A stretch of DNA of 45,054 nucleotides, taken from Anaerolineae bacterium (lineage in GTDB: Bacteria > Chloroflexota > Anaerolineae > JAAYZQ01). Under the pieces are notes generated by a model. The model did no database searches. It saw only the letters and a list, made by a program, of their open reading frames with translations, and had not been told where the DNA came from. Shown piece after piece: positions 8,206-16,444 of the stretch (position 1 is its first letter; every line of letters starts with the position of its first letter). Both the position numbers and the translations under genes were made by a program. The stretch lies in contig JAFGIA010000001.1 in assembly GCA_016929795.1 (NCBI GenBank), positions 1-45,054 of the forward strand, given 5' to 3'.

Positions 8206-9453
8206 ATGGCTCGAAAAAAAGACAGCCAGCGTGAGCATGGCACCCAGGAACGTCAACTTTTTGCCCAGGGATATGGTCCAGACTGGATTCTCCTGGCCGT
8301 CACGGCGGGGTTGCTGGCCCTCGGCCTGATGATGGTCTATAGCGCCACGTCGGATCTGGGCTACCGCGAATATGGCAGCGCCGCTCACTTTTTCAAGCGG
8401 CAGATGCTCTGGCTGGCGATCGGCACGGTCGGCCTGGTGATCGCAGCCCGCATCCCCTACCACCTGCTGATGAAATTCTCGATTCCGATGATGGCCGTGA
8501 CGCTCAGCACGCTCTCGATCCTCGCCTTTTTTCGCGAAGGCCGCCTCCTGTTCGACCAATCGGTATCGCCGGTGGAGATGGCCAAACTGGCCACGATTGT
8601 ATACATCGCTCATTGGCTGTCGTCCAAGGCCGACGTGCTGGGCAAGGTGCCCTATGGGCTTCTCCCCTTCACGATCATGGTCGGCGTGGTAACGGGGCTC
8701 GTCGTCGCCCAGCCTGACCTGTCGGAAGCGCTGGTCATCATCCTGGTCTCGGTGGCCATGTTCTTTCTGGCAGGGGCCGACCTGCTGCAGTTTACGATCG
8801 GCATCCTCGGCGGTGGGGCTGCCTTTGCTTTTGTCATTACGCGCCTGCCGCACGCGATGGAGCGGCTGGAGCCCTACCTGAGCGAGCTGCGCGATCCATT
8901 GCACAGCAGCAACGTGCAGCTCAGCCAGGGGTTGGTCGCGATGGGTAGCGGCGGCATCTTGGGGCTGGGTCCTGGCAGCGGGCGCATGAAGTACCAGTGG
9001 CTGCCGGCAGCGCACACCGACAGCATCTTTGCCATCGTCGGCGAGGAGCTAGGCCTGATTGGCTGCTTGCTGCTGATTGGACTCTTTGCACTCCTTGCCT
9101 ACCGCGGGCTGCGCATCGCCTTGCTCGCGCCAGACGCGTTCGGGCGGCTGCTGGCCGCAGGCGTCACGTGCTGGATCACCTTTCAGGCGCTGATCAACAT
9201 GGCCGTGGTCACAGGCACGATCCCCTTCACCGGCATTGCCCTGCCCTTTATCAGCGTGGGTGGCTCGTCGCTCATCATGTGCATGGCAGGCGTCGGCATC
9301 CTGCTCAGCGTGTCGCGCACCATCCCCGAGCAGAGCCATCTTGCTCGCCAGGCATACAAGACGGCCCGTGTCTCCGGGCCAGATACACGCCCAGGAGATA
9401 TTCGAGCCCGGACTGTGCCCGGTCACGACCTGGCGGAACAGGAGCCAGCATGA
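8206..9453 (+). CDS. ftsW: Septal peptidoglycan glycosyltransferase FtsW (SEDS family)
   Basis: The 415-aa polytopic protein begins with a polar cytoplasmic segment followed by about ten transmembrane helices. SEDS motifs are visible: LMMVYSAT in TM1, GLGPGSGRMKYQWLPAAHTDSIFAIVGEELG in two parts near 255-285, and LPFISVGGSS near 345. FtsW polymerises lipid II glycan chains as partner of FtsI. It lies three bases after murD and overlaps murG by ATGA. Confidence 0.96.
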   Translation: MARKKDSQREHGTQERQLFAQGYGPDWILLAVTAGLLALGLMMVYSATSDLGYREYGSAAHFFKRQMLWLAIGTVGLVIAARIPYHLLMKFSIPMMAVTLSTLSILAFFREGRLLFDQSVSPVEMAKLATIVYIAHWLSSKADVLGKVPYGLLPFTIMVGVVTGLVVAQPDLSEALVIILVSVAMFFLAGADLLQFTIGILGGGAAFAFVITRLPHAMERLEPYLSELRDPLHSSNVQLSQGLVAMGSGGILGLGPGSGRMKYQWLPAAHTDSIFAIVGEELGLIGCLLLIGLFALLAYRGLRIALLAPDAFGRLLAAGVTCWITFQALINMAVVTGTIPFTGIALPFISVGGSSLIMCMAGVGILLSVSRTIPEQSHLARQAYKTARVSGPDTRPGDIRARTVPGHDLAEQEPA

Positions 9454-10652
9454 AGCTCATCGCATCGGGGGGCGGTACCGGGGGCCACGTCTACCCGGCA
9501 CTCACGGTCATCGAGTCCCTCGTCGCCGGTGCAGCCGGCATGGCAAGTCGCCGGTCAAGGCCTGGCGCAGAGCGAGACCCCCTCGAGGATACGCACGAGC
9601 CGCTGCCAGAAATCTCTCCTGCCGACGTGCTGTGGATCGGCAGCCGCGGCGGTATGGAAGAAGAGATGGTGCATCGCGCCGGGATCGAGTTCATCGGCCT
9701 GCCGGCAGGCGGCCTGCGTGGCGTGGGTGCCATGGTGTCCATGCGCAACGCGACGCAGATTGCCGGCAGCATTGGCCGCGCACGCGGCATACTCCGCCGG
9801 TTCGCGCCCGACGTGGTGCTCATCACTGGGGGATACGCGTCGGTTGCCGTCGGGTTGGGGGCGTGGCTCGAGCACGTGCCGACCGTCATCTATTTGCCAG
9901 ACGTCGTGCCCGGGCTCGCCATCCGCTTTTTGAGCCGTTTCGCCACGCGCATCACCGTGACGAGTGAAGCATCGTACAAGTTTTTCCCACTCGACAAGGT
10001 GGTTGTCACCGGCTATCCCGTGCGCCATGAGGTGTTCGAGTGGTCACAGGCCGAGGCACGGGAAACGATGGGCCTCAGCCTTGAGGAGCGCGTGCTGCTC
10101 GTCTTTGGCGGCAGCCGTGGCGCGCGGAGCATCAACCGCGCCGTGACCACGGGACTCGGCGAGCTATTGGCCGCTGCGCAAGTTGTGCACGTCAGCGGCC
10201 GCCTCGACGCCGGCTGGGTGGGCGCGGCAGCCAACCGCTTACCCGACGATCAACGCGCGCGCTATCATCCCTACGAATATCTACACGACATGCCTCGGGC
10301 CCTGGCTGCCGCCGACCTCGTCATCGCACGGGCGGGGGCGGCGACGCTCGGCGAGTTTCCCGCGGCGGCGCTGCCCGCCATCCTGGTGCCCTATCCCCAC
10401 TCGGGGCAACACCAGGCGCCGAATGCCGCGCACCTCGCCGAAGCCGGGGCAGCCATCGTCGTCGACGATGCAGACCTGGCGGAGAAACTGGTGCCCACGG
10501 CACTGCACTTGCTGCGCGACGAGGAGATGCTGGCAGAAATGCGCCAGGCGGCGCGGTCCCTGGCGCGCCCTGACGCGGCGGTGGCCATTGCCCACGTGTT
10601 GTGGCAGGTGGCCCACGCCAGGCGGGCGCGCACGACAGGAGCGAGACAATGA
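9450..10652 (+). CDS. murG: UDP-GlcNAc:undecaprenyl-PP-MurNAc-pentapeptide GlcNAc transferase MurG
   Basis: The 400-aa GT-B enzyme makes lipid II from lipid I at the inner membrane face. The N-terminal GGGTGGH (7-13) and the C-terminal donor site (VIARAGAATLGEFPAAALP, then PYPHSGQHQAPNA) are intact. It is about 40 residues longer than typical MurG. The extra length is a charged insertion at about residues 26-60, between the first helix and DVLWIGSRGGMEEEM. ATG 9450, with AGGAG upstream, overlaps the ftsW stop. Confidence 0.96.
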   Translation: MKLIASGGGTGGHVYPALTVIESLVAGAAGMASRRSRPGAERDPLEDTHEPLPEISPADVLWIGSRGGMEEEMVHRAGIEFIGLPAGGLRGVGAMVSMRNATQIAGSIGRARGILRRFAPDVVLITGGYASVAVGLGAWLEHVPTVIYLPDVVPGLAIRFLSRFATRITVTSEASYKFFPLDKVVVTGYPVRHEVFEWSQAEARETMGLSLEERVLLVFGGSRGARSINRAVTTGLGELLAAAQVVHVSGRLDAGWVGAAANRLPDDQRARYHPYEYLHDMPRALAAADLVIARAGAATLGEFPAAALPAILVPYPHSGQHQAPNAAHLAEAGAAIVVDDADLAEKLVPTALHLLRDEEMLAEMRQAARSLARPDAAVAIAHVLWQVAHARRARTTGARQ

Positions 10653-11200
10653 TCCCTGTCGAGTATTTGTGGATCGTCCTGATTGTCGTATTTGGCCTGG
10701 TCGGATCGGCGCGTGGCCTGAACCGTGAGCTGGGCGTGACGACGATCCTGCTGCTCAGCCTGTTCGTGCTCAAGTTCGCCTGGGAGCCGGTAGAGCCGCT
10801 CGTGACAAAGGTGGTCGGCGACCGCCTCTCTGCCGAGCTCGTCGAGGCACTTTATTACATTATCATTGTCGTCTTTGTGGCATTCATCTCGTATGAAGGG
10901 TTCACCCTCTCCTTTCCTATACGCCAGCAGCGCGGCATTCCCAAGGGGGGATTCGGGTTTGTGGGCGGGTTGCTCAACGGATACCTGATCGTCGGCACAG
11001 TCTGGGACGTGCTCAACCAGGCCAACTATCTGGGCCTGAAGGTGCCCAGCGGGTCGACCGGGACCATGGTCGCCATCGCGGATTCAGCAACCCAGTTGCA
11101 CGCCAAGATCGCCGCGTTCTTGCCCATTAGCTTTGTCGAAAACGAGATCATATTCCTCATCCTGGGCATGATCCTGCTCCTGGCCATCGTGCTCAAGTAG
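10649..11200 (+). CDS. CvpA-like small polytopic membrane protein
   Basis: The 183-aa protein has four predicted membrane segments (about residues 5-22, 28-45, 72-90, 105-125) plus a final hydrophobic helix at 160-182. The topology, the early GLVGSARGLNRELG motif and the Gly-rich GGFGFVGGLLNGYLIVG segment resemble the CvpA/colicin-V-production family. The similarity is by eye and modest. It sits between murG and murC with ATGA overlap, so it is part of the operon. Its role is unknown; a membrane function in envelope assembly is an inference from position. Confidence 0.6.
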   Translation: MIPVEYLWIVLIVVFGLVGSARGLNRELGVTTILLLSLFVLKFAWEPVEPLVTKVVGDRLSAELVEALYYIIIVVFVAFISYEGFTLSFPIRQQRGIPKGGFGFVGGLLNGYLIVGTVWDVLNQANYLGLKVPSGSTGTMVAIADSATQLHAKIAAFLPISFVENEIIFLILGMILLLAIVLK

Positions 11201-11210
11201 GGGTGAGAGG

Positions 11211-12671
11211 ATGACTGGATACTCTCGCGGCACACATATTCACCTCATCGGCATTGGCGGCATCGGCCTGTCGGCCATCGCGCGCGTGCTGCACGGCTGG
11301 GGCCACCCCGTCACCGGATCGGACCGGCAAGCCTCAACGCTGACAGAGGCACTGGCAGCAGAGGGGATCGGCGTGCACATCGGCCACGAGGCAGCCAACG
11401 TGCCTGATTCCGGCGTGGTCGTCGTCTCTTCAGCCGTGCCCGGCAGCAACCCGGAGGTGGTCGAAGCCAGGCGACGCGGCCTGCCGGTGCTGAAACGTGA
11501 GCAATTCCTGGCGGTGTTGACGGCGGGCAAGGAGACGATCGCCGTAGCCGGGACACATGGCAAGACGACGACCAGCGCCATGATCGCCTGGATCCTGGCC
11601 GAGGCGAGTCTCGATCCCACCTTTGTCGTGGGTGGAGTGCTCAAAAATCTGCACACCAATGCACGCGCCGGCGCTGGTGCCCACTTTGTCATCGAGGCGG
11701 ACGAGTATGACCGGGCGTTCCTGGGGCTGACCCCGTGGGTGGCAGTGCTGACGGCACTGGAGCACGACCACCCCGACTACTATCCAACGTTCGCCGAGAT
11801 GCGCGCAGCCTATGCCGCCTTTGTGCAGCGGTTGGTGCCTGGCGGCCTGCTCGTCGTATGCGGCGACGACCGTAATGCACTCGAATTAGCGATCGAGTCT
11901 GCCCCGGATATCGGATCCGCAAAAGAGCCGGCAGCTAAAAGATCTGCCCTTCGGCTGACGACGTACGGCCTGGCGAGGGAGTGGGACTGGTGGGCAGACC
12001 CCGGGGCAAAGGCACTGGCTCTGGGCAACAGCGCGGCGTTTGAGGTGCGGCACAAAGGAGCCCGCCTCGGGCTGTGTGCGCTGCAAGTGCCGGGCGAGCA
12101 CAATGTGCTCAACGCACTCGCCGCCATCGCCGCGACGGATGCGGCAGGGGTGCCCTTTGGCACAGCGGCCGCAGCGCTCACGCGATTTCGTGGCACCGAG
12201 CGCCGATTCGAGGTAAAAGGAGACGCGGCAGGCATCACCGTGGTGGACGACTATGCCCACCATCCTACAGAGATCCAGGCGACACTCAAAGCCGCCAGGA
12301 TCAAGTACCCCGGGCGGCCGCTGTGGGTCGTGTTCCAGCCCCACACCTACAGCCGCACGGCGGCGCTGCTCGATGCATTTGCTTCCGCATTTCAAGACGC
12401 CGACCACGTGCTCGTCACCGAGATCTATGCAGCGCGCGAGGTGAACACACTCGGCATGTCGGGCGCCGAGTTGGTTGCGCGCATGGCACATGCCGACGTG
12501 CGTTTCGTGCCCGAGCTCGACGAGGCAGTCCAAGTTCTATGGCGCGACGTCGCGCCGGGCGCCGTCGTGATCACCCTCGGCGCCGGCACAGGGTACCAGG
12601 TGGGCGAGCGGCTGCTCGATCGCCTGATGCAGCGAGCAGCGTCGATCACACAGGAAGGTGAGGTGAAGTAG
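11211..12671 (+). CDS. murC: UDP-N-acetylmuramate--L-alanine ligase MurC
   Basis: The 486-aa protein starts with the HLIGIGGIGLSAIAR nucleotide-binding motif, followed by the P-loop GTHGKTTT at 114-121, EADEYDRAFL and the C-terminal VVDDYAHHPTEI motif specific to MurC. It performs the first peptide addition (L-Ala) to UDP-MurNAc. ATG 11211 lies 10 bp after the CvpA-like gene with GGGTGAGAGG upstream. Confidence 0.97.
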   Translation: MTGYSRGTHIHLIGIGGIGLSAIARVLHGWGHPVTGSDRQASTLTEALAAEGIGVHIGHEAANVPDSGVVVVSSAVPGSNPEVVEARRRGLPVLKREQFLAVLTAGKETIAVAGTHGKTTTSAMIAWILAEASLDPTFVVGGVLKNLHTNARAGAGAHFVIEADEYDRAFLGLTPWVAVLTALEHDHPDYYPTFAEMRAAYAAFVQRLVPGGLLVVCGDDRNALELAIESAPDIGSAKEPAAKRSALRLTTYGLAREWDWWADPGAKALALGNSAAFEVRHKGARLGLCALQVPGEHNVLNALAAIAATDAAGVPFGTAAAALTRFRGTERRFEVKGDAAGITVVDDYAHHPTEIQATLKAARIKYPGRPLWVVFQPHTYSRTAALLDAFASAFQDADHVLVTEIYAAREVNTLGMSGAELVARMAHADVRFVPELDEAVQVLWRDVAPGAVVITLGAGTGYQVGERLLDRLMQRAASITQEGEVK

Positions 12672-12892
12672 TGGCACACAATCAGCTTTCGAGAGCCGAG
12701 GCTCAGGATGCGGAACTGGAGATTCGTGACTCGGGATCGAGTCTCAGTGCAGGTCGCGTCACGCTGGCAGGGCCATGCCGCACGACCACAGGGCCGTGCA
12801 GCGCACTTGCAGGCCGGCTCGATCTGGTGCGGCGGCGCAAGCTGGCATGCCTGGCGCAGGCTCAGCCATCGGCGCGGCGGCTTGGGTGAGAC
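12672..12892 (+). other. murC-murB gap of 221 bp, only an unsupported 72-codon frame
   Basis: This is the longest gap inside the front half of the dcw cluster. An open frame from GTG 12671 (overlapping the murC stop) runs to TGA 12889, just before murB, but its 72 residues are compositionally like random high-GC DNA. They show no domain, signal peptide or Shine-Dalgarno sequence. I see no promoter or strong hairpin. It may be decayed coding sequence or mRNA spacer. Confidence 0.4.
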
Positions 12893-13837
12893 GTGACCCA
12901 GGCACTGGCAGATGCGCTGTGCCGCGAGATCGGTTCCACCGCCGTGCGCGTGGGCGAGCCGCTGGCTCGCTATACGTCACTGCGCGTGGGTGGGCCGGCC
13001 GAGCTGCTGGCGATCGCCAATGACGTGGCGGCCTTGCGCCGCGCTGTGGCCCTTGGCTGGCAACATGGCGTGCCGTGCCGGGTGCTGGGTGGGGGATCGA
13101 ACGTGCTGGTAAGCGACACTGGGATACCAGGGTTGACGATTCTGAACAGGGCACGCGCAGTATTGTTCGAGGCAGACAGGGTGTGGGCCGACAGTGGCAC
13201 ATCGTTCTCGACACTCGCACGCCGCGCAGTCGACCGGGGCCTGGCCGGACTGGAATGGGCCGCAGGAATTCCTGGCAGCGTGGGCGGGGCAGTGGCAGGA
13301 AATGCCGGTGCCTGGGGCGGCGACGTGGCCTCGATCCTGGTGCAGGCGCGGATGCTGGTGCCTGGCGAACGCGCTGCCCGGGGTGACGCCGAGGCGTACT
13401 GGGCACCCGAACAGTTTGACTTTGGCTACCGCACCAGTGTGCTGCGCCGTGCCAGCCATCGGGCAGGCGGTGCACCCCAGCCGGTGGTGCTCGCCGCAGC
13501 CTTTCGCCTTGAGCCGGGCAACCCAACCGAGCTGGCCGAGCGCGTGTCCGAGATCAACGCCACGCGCCGTGCCCGCCAGCCGCAAGGCGCAACGTGCGGA
13601 TCGGTATTCAAGAATCCACCCGGCGATTATGCAGGTCGCCTCGTCGAAGCAGTGGGCTTGAAGGGCACAGCGCGAGGTGCGGCGGTCATCTCGCCGGTGC
13701 ACGCCAACTTTGTCGTCAACAGGGGCGGGGCCACCGCTGCTGACGTCAAGGCGCTGATCGATCTGGCGTGCGAGACGGTGCACGCGCACCTGGGCCTGAG
13801 GCTCGAGCTCGAGATCGAGCTGTTGGGGAATTGGTAA
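12893..13837 (+). CDS. murB: UDP-N-acetylenolpyruvoylglucosamine reductase MurB
   Basis: The 314-aa flavoprotein has the FAD-binding PCMH-type region (YTSLRVGGPAELL, then VLGGGSNVLVSD), the GIPGSVGGAVAGNAGAWGG segment, FGYRTSVLR, the catalytic-serine motif CGSVFKNP and a C-terminal Glu-containing ELEIELLG. It reduces enolpyruvyl-UDP-GlcNAc to UDP-MurNAc with NADPH. The start is GTG 12893. It closes the first transcriptional segment, because a separate promoter follows. Confidence 0.95.
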   Translation: MTQALADALCREIGSTAVRVGEPLARYTSLRVGGPAELLAIANDVAALRRAVALGWQHGVPCRVLGGGSNVLVSDTGIPGLTILNRARAVLFEADRVWADSGTSFSTLARRAVDRGLAGLEWAAGIPGSVGGAVAGNAGAWGGDVASILVQARMLVPGERAARGDAEAYWAPEQFDFGYRTSVLRRASHRAGGAPQPVVLAAAFRLEPGNPTELAERVSEINATRRARQPQGATCGSVFKNPPGDYAGRLVEAVGLKGTARGAAVISPVHANFVVNRGGATAADVKALIDLACETVHAHLGLRLELEIELLGNW

Positions 13838-13871
13838 GTGCCCACGGCGATCTCGATTGGCCCGGACGATT

Positions 13872-13942
13872 GGTACCAGGGTACTTGTAGAACAGGAAAC
13901 TGGTACCCCATAACTAGTATCTTGGGACTTGCCATATACTAG
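13872..13942 (+). promoter_or_regulatory. Two inverted repeats upstream of and across the ddl promoter
   Basis: GGTACCAG (13872-13879) is the inverse complement of CTGGTACC (13900-13907), with a 20-nt gap. CTAGTAT (13914-13920) pairs with ATACTAG (13936-13942), bracketing the -35 hexamer at 13929-13934. The second dyad is well placed for a repressor or activator site. No regulator can be named. Confidence 0.5.
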
Positions 13943-13957
13943 ATATTGTGGTAGAAT
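13929..13957 (+). promoter_or_regulatory. Internal promoter before ddl
   Basis: TTGCCA (13929-13934), a 17-bp spacer ending in TGTGG, and TAGAAT (13952-13957) form a good extended -10 promoter. Only 5 bp separate the -10 from the ddl ATG at 13963, so transcription should begin at or within a few bases of the start codon. That implies a leaderless or nearly leaderless mRNA for ddl-ftsQ-sbp-ftsA-ftsZ. Confidence 0.75.
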
Positions 13958-13962
13958 AAACC

Positions 13963-15120
13963 ATGACTAAAAAAATCAAGGTTGGCCTGATCTTTGGCGG
14001 ACGTTCCGGTGAGCACGAGATCTCACTGCTGTCGGCACGAGGTGTGCTGAACGCCATAGATCGGGCCAAGTACGAGGTGATCCCGATCGGGATCACCAGA
14101 GAGGGAACCTGGTTGGCCTCGAGCGATCCACTCGAGGCCCTGGCCTCGGGCGATCCACTCGAGGCCCTGGCCTCGGGCGATACGGACCAGAGCCACCCGG
14201 TTGCCCTCCTGGCCGAGCCGTCGCCGCGCGGCCTGATGTGCATTGAGGAACGGGAAGAGGAACAGGCTCTGCGCGTCGTGCGGCTGAGTGAGATCGAGGT
14301 CGCTTTTCCCATCCTCCACGGGCCGTACGGCGAAGATGGCACCGTGCAAGGACTGCTAGAGCTGGCCGGCATCCCCTATGTGGGCGCAGGTGTCACCGCC
14401 TCGGCGGTGGGCATGGACAAGGCAATTTTCAAAGACGTGATGCGCGCCCACGGCTTGCCCATCGTCCGGCACTTGACCATCAAGCGCAAGGCCTGGGATC
14501 GAGATCCGGATGGGATCGTGGAGCAGATCGAATCCAAGATTGGCTACAACTGCTTTGTCAAGCCGGCCAACCTTGGTTCGAGTGTGGGCATCAGCAAGGC
14601 ACACAATCGTGCCGAGCTGGTGGCTGCGTTGAACGACGCAGCACAATACGACCGCAAGTTGATCGTCGAGGTGGCAGTGGACGCACGCGAGATCGAGGTC
14701 AGCGTGCTTGGCAACGACGAGCCGATCGCCAGCATGCCCGCCGAGATCGTGCCGAGCAACGAGTTCTATGATTATGCCGCCAAGTACCTGGACGGCGAGT
14801 CACAGGTGCTCGTTCCTGCCCCCCTGCCTGCCTCCGTGGCCGCTGAGGTCCGGCGGCTTGCGATCGCAGCGTACCTGGCCATCGACTGCGCGGGCATGGC
14901 GCGTGCTGACTTTCTTCTCGACCGGCAAACAGGTGCGCTGTACGTGAACGAAGTCAATACAATCCCGGGATTCACGCCAATCAGCGCCTATCCCAAAATG
15001 TGGGAAGTGTCCGGGATTTCATACACCGAGCTGATCGACCAATTGATCCAACTGGCGCTCGAGCGCCACGAGGACAGGAGCCGGTCGGCCACGAGCTATC
15101 AGGCAGCCGAAGGGAGCTAG
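13963..15120 (+). CDS. ddl: D-alanine--D-alanine ligase Ddl
   Basis: The 385-aa ATP-grasp enzyme begins KVGLIFGGRSGEHEISLLSA. It has the FPILHGPYGEDGTVQG motif, VKPANLGSSVGISKA and the metal-binding C-terminal MARADFLLD...VNEVNTIPGFTPIS. It makes D-Ala-D-Ala for MurF. It is longer than E. coli DdlB (306 aa) and belongs to the VanA/DdlA-size class. Residues about 54-71 contain an in-frame tandem duplication, DPLEALASG twice, from a 27-bp DNA repeat. There is no Shine-Dalgarno sequence upstream, in keeping with the leaderless promoter. Confidence 0.95.
   Translation: MTKKIKVGLIFGGRSGEHEISLLSARGVLNAIDRAKYEVIPIGITREGTWLASSDPLEALASGDPLEALASGDTDQSHPVALLAEPSPRGLMCIEEREEEQALRVVRLSEIEVAFPILHGPYGEDGTVQGLLELAGIPYVGAGVTASAVGMDKAIFKDVMRAHGLPIVRHLTIKRKAWDRDPDGIVEQIESKIGYNCFVKPANLGSSVGISKAHNRAELVAALNDAAQYDRKLIVEVAVDAREIEVSVLGNDEPIASMPAEIVPSNEFYDYAAKYLDGESQVLVPAPLPASVAAEVRRLAIAAYLAIDCAGMARADFLLDRQTGALYVNEVNTIPGFTPISAYPKMWEVSGISYTELIDQLIQLALERHEDRSRSATSYQAAEGS
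14123..14176 (+). repeat. 27-bp exact tandem duplication inside ddl
   Basis: Two identical 27-bp units (14123-14149 and 14150-14176) are followed by the first bases of a third. A partial, one-mismatch copy precedes them from about 14113. Each unit encodes nine residues in frame. Exact identity at the DNA level suggests a recent slippage or unequal-recombination event. Confidence 0.9.
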
Positions 15121-15124
15121 CAGC

Positions 15125-16072
15125 GTGCGCATCCCCCTGGCGGGCGAGCAAAAGGGATCGCGACGGCGCATCAAGCCGGTGCAGCGCCGGTCGCGGACGC
15201 TCGACTCTGCCATTGCCATCCCACAGGTACCCGCCACGAGGGCACGGCGTGGGAACCGGCGCACGGCCGCGGCACGCGCGGCCAGGCACCCGATTGAGGC
15301 TGCACCGCGCCGCCGCATACCGTGGCGAGCAGTGGCCAGGCGGCTGCCCATCCTTCTGCTCACCATGGTGGTGCTCGGCGTGCTGGTGTATGCTTTCACC
15401 GATACGCAGTTCTTTGTGTACGAGGGCCACATCATCGGCGCCAGATACCTGCACCCGGCCGTCATTTACCAGGCAGCAGGCGTGCACGAGCAGAGCATCT
15501 TTTGGGTGGAGCCGAATGTGGTCGCGGCACGTATCGCACAGGTCGCCGGTATCCAGGCGGTCCAGGTGCGGTGCGAGCTGCCGGCGCGTGTCGTCATCAC
15601 CGTCGAGGAGCGGCAGCCACGGATTCTGTGGCGTGCCATTAGCCAGGAGCGGGATTGGTGGCTGGATGAGGAGGGGGTGGTGCTGCCCTATCACGGCGAT
15701 CCATCCTCACCCGACGTGATCTTTGTGGTGGACTATTCCGATCGAACGCTGGCGATTGGCGACCGGGTCAAGCCCGAAGAGATGGTGCAGTCCGTGCTGT
15801 CACTGGCCAAGGCGATGCCCGACGTGCGCCTTTACACCTATCAGGCCGAGCGTGGCCTGGGCTTTACGCAAGAGCTGGCAGGCGGGCAGTGGCCCGTGTA
15901 CCTGGGCAGCAGTGAGGATCTGGCACGCAAGATCCAAATCATGCACGCCTTGACCGCCTATCTGGCATCCAACAACATCCAGCCACGCTACGTCGACGTG
16001 CGTTGGGCCGATCACCCTGTGTATGGCCGCCCGGCAGAGCCGGGCTCACAGCCGTCAGGCGGGGAGGAGTGA
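15125..16072 (+). CDS. ftsQ: Cell division protein FtsQ/DivIB
   Basis: The 315-aa protein has a very basic cytoplasmic N-terminus (about residues 1-75, many Arg), one transmembrane helix (about 76-95) and a POTRA-like extracytoplasmic domain. That domain has the typical IIGARYLHPAVIYQAAG and RVVITVEERQPRILW segments. This matches FtsQ/DivIB, which docks the FtsL/FtsB complex to FtsW/FtsI. The start is GTG 15125, four bases after ddl. Confidence comes from topology, the POTRA pattern and location. Confidence 0.87.
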   Translation: MRIPLAGEQKGSRRRIKPVQRRSRTLDSAIAIPQVPATRARRGNRRTAAARAARHPIEAAPRRRIPWRAVARRLPILLLTMVVLGVLVYAFTDTQFFVYEGHIIGARYLHPAVIYQAAGVHEQSIFWVEPNVVAARIAQVAGIQAVQVRCELPARVVITVEERQPRILWRAISQERDWWLDEEGVVLPYHGDPSSPDVIFVVDYSDRTLAIGDRVKPEEMVQSVLSLAKAMPDVRLYTYQAERGLGFTQELAGGQWPVYLGSSEDLARKIQIMHALTAYLASNNIQPRYVDVRWADHPVYGRPAEPGSQPSGGEE

Positions 16073-16075
16073 CGC

Positions 16076-16444
16076 GTGTGGTGGCTGCCTGTCCTCGGCC
16101 TGCTCATTGGGCTGATGCTGGGTATGGCTTTTTCGGTCACCATCCCGGCCGAGTATTCGCGCTATACGGCGATGGCCATCCTCGCCGCGCTCGACTCGGT
16201 GCTGGGAGCCCTGCGCGCCGAGCTGCAGGGCGAGTTCGACAACCGAATCTTTTTGAGCGGATTCTTTGTCAACATCATCCTGGCAAGTGGCTTGACCTAC
16301 CTGGGTGACCGCCTGGGCGTCGAGCTGTATATCGCCGCCATCGTAGCTTTTGGCGTTCGCCTGTTCGACAACCTTGCCATTGTCCGCAGGCTGCTGTTGG
16401 AGCGCCTGGGAACGAGACGTGCCCAAAGAGCAGGAAATGAGTGA
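16076..16444 (+). CDS. sbp: Small basic protein Sbp (DUF1290)
   Basis: The 122-aa protein with three hydrophobic segments carries the DUF1290 hallmark pattern: YSRYTAMAILAALDSVLGALRA, FDNRIFLSGFF and AFGVRLFDNLAIVRR. Sbp lies beside ftsQ/ftsA in many monoderm dcw clusters. Its molecular role is not established. The start is GTG 16076, three bases after ftsQ; it overlaps ftsA by 8 bp. Confidence 0.92.
   Translation: MWWLPVLGLLIGLMLGMAFSVTIPAEYSRYTAMAILAALDSVLGALRAELQGEFDNRIFLSGFFVNIILASGLTYLGDRLGVELYIAAIVAFGVRLFDNLAIVRRLLLERLGTRRAQRAGNE

Noticed and set aside
12671..12889. 72-codon gene between murC and murB
   Set aside because: No domain, no ribosome-binding site and composition like random high-GC sequence; recorded only as a gap.
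14123..14176. CRISPR-like or mobile-element repeat in ddl
   Set aside because: The units are directly adjacent with no spacers and lie in frame inside an enzyme gene, so it is a simple tandem duplication.
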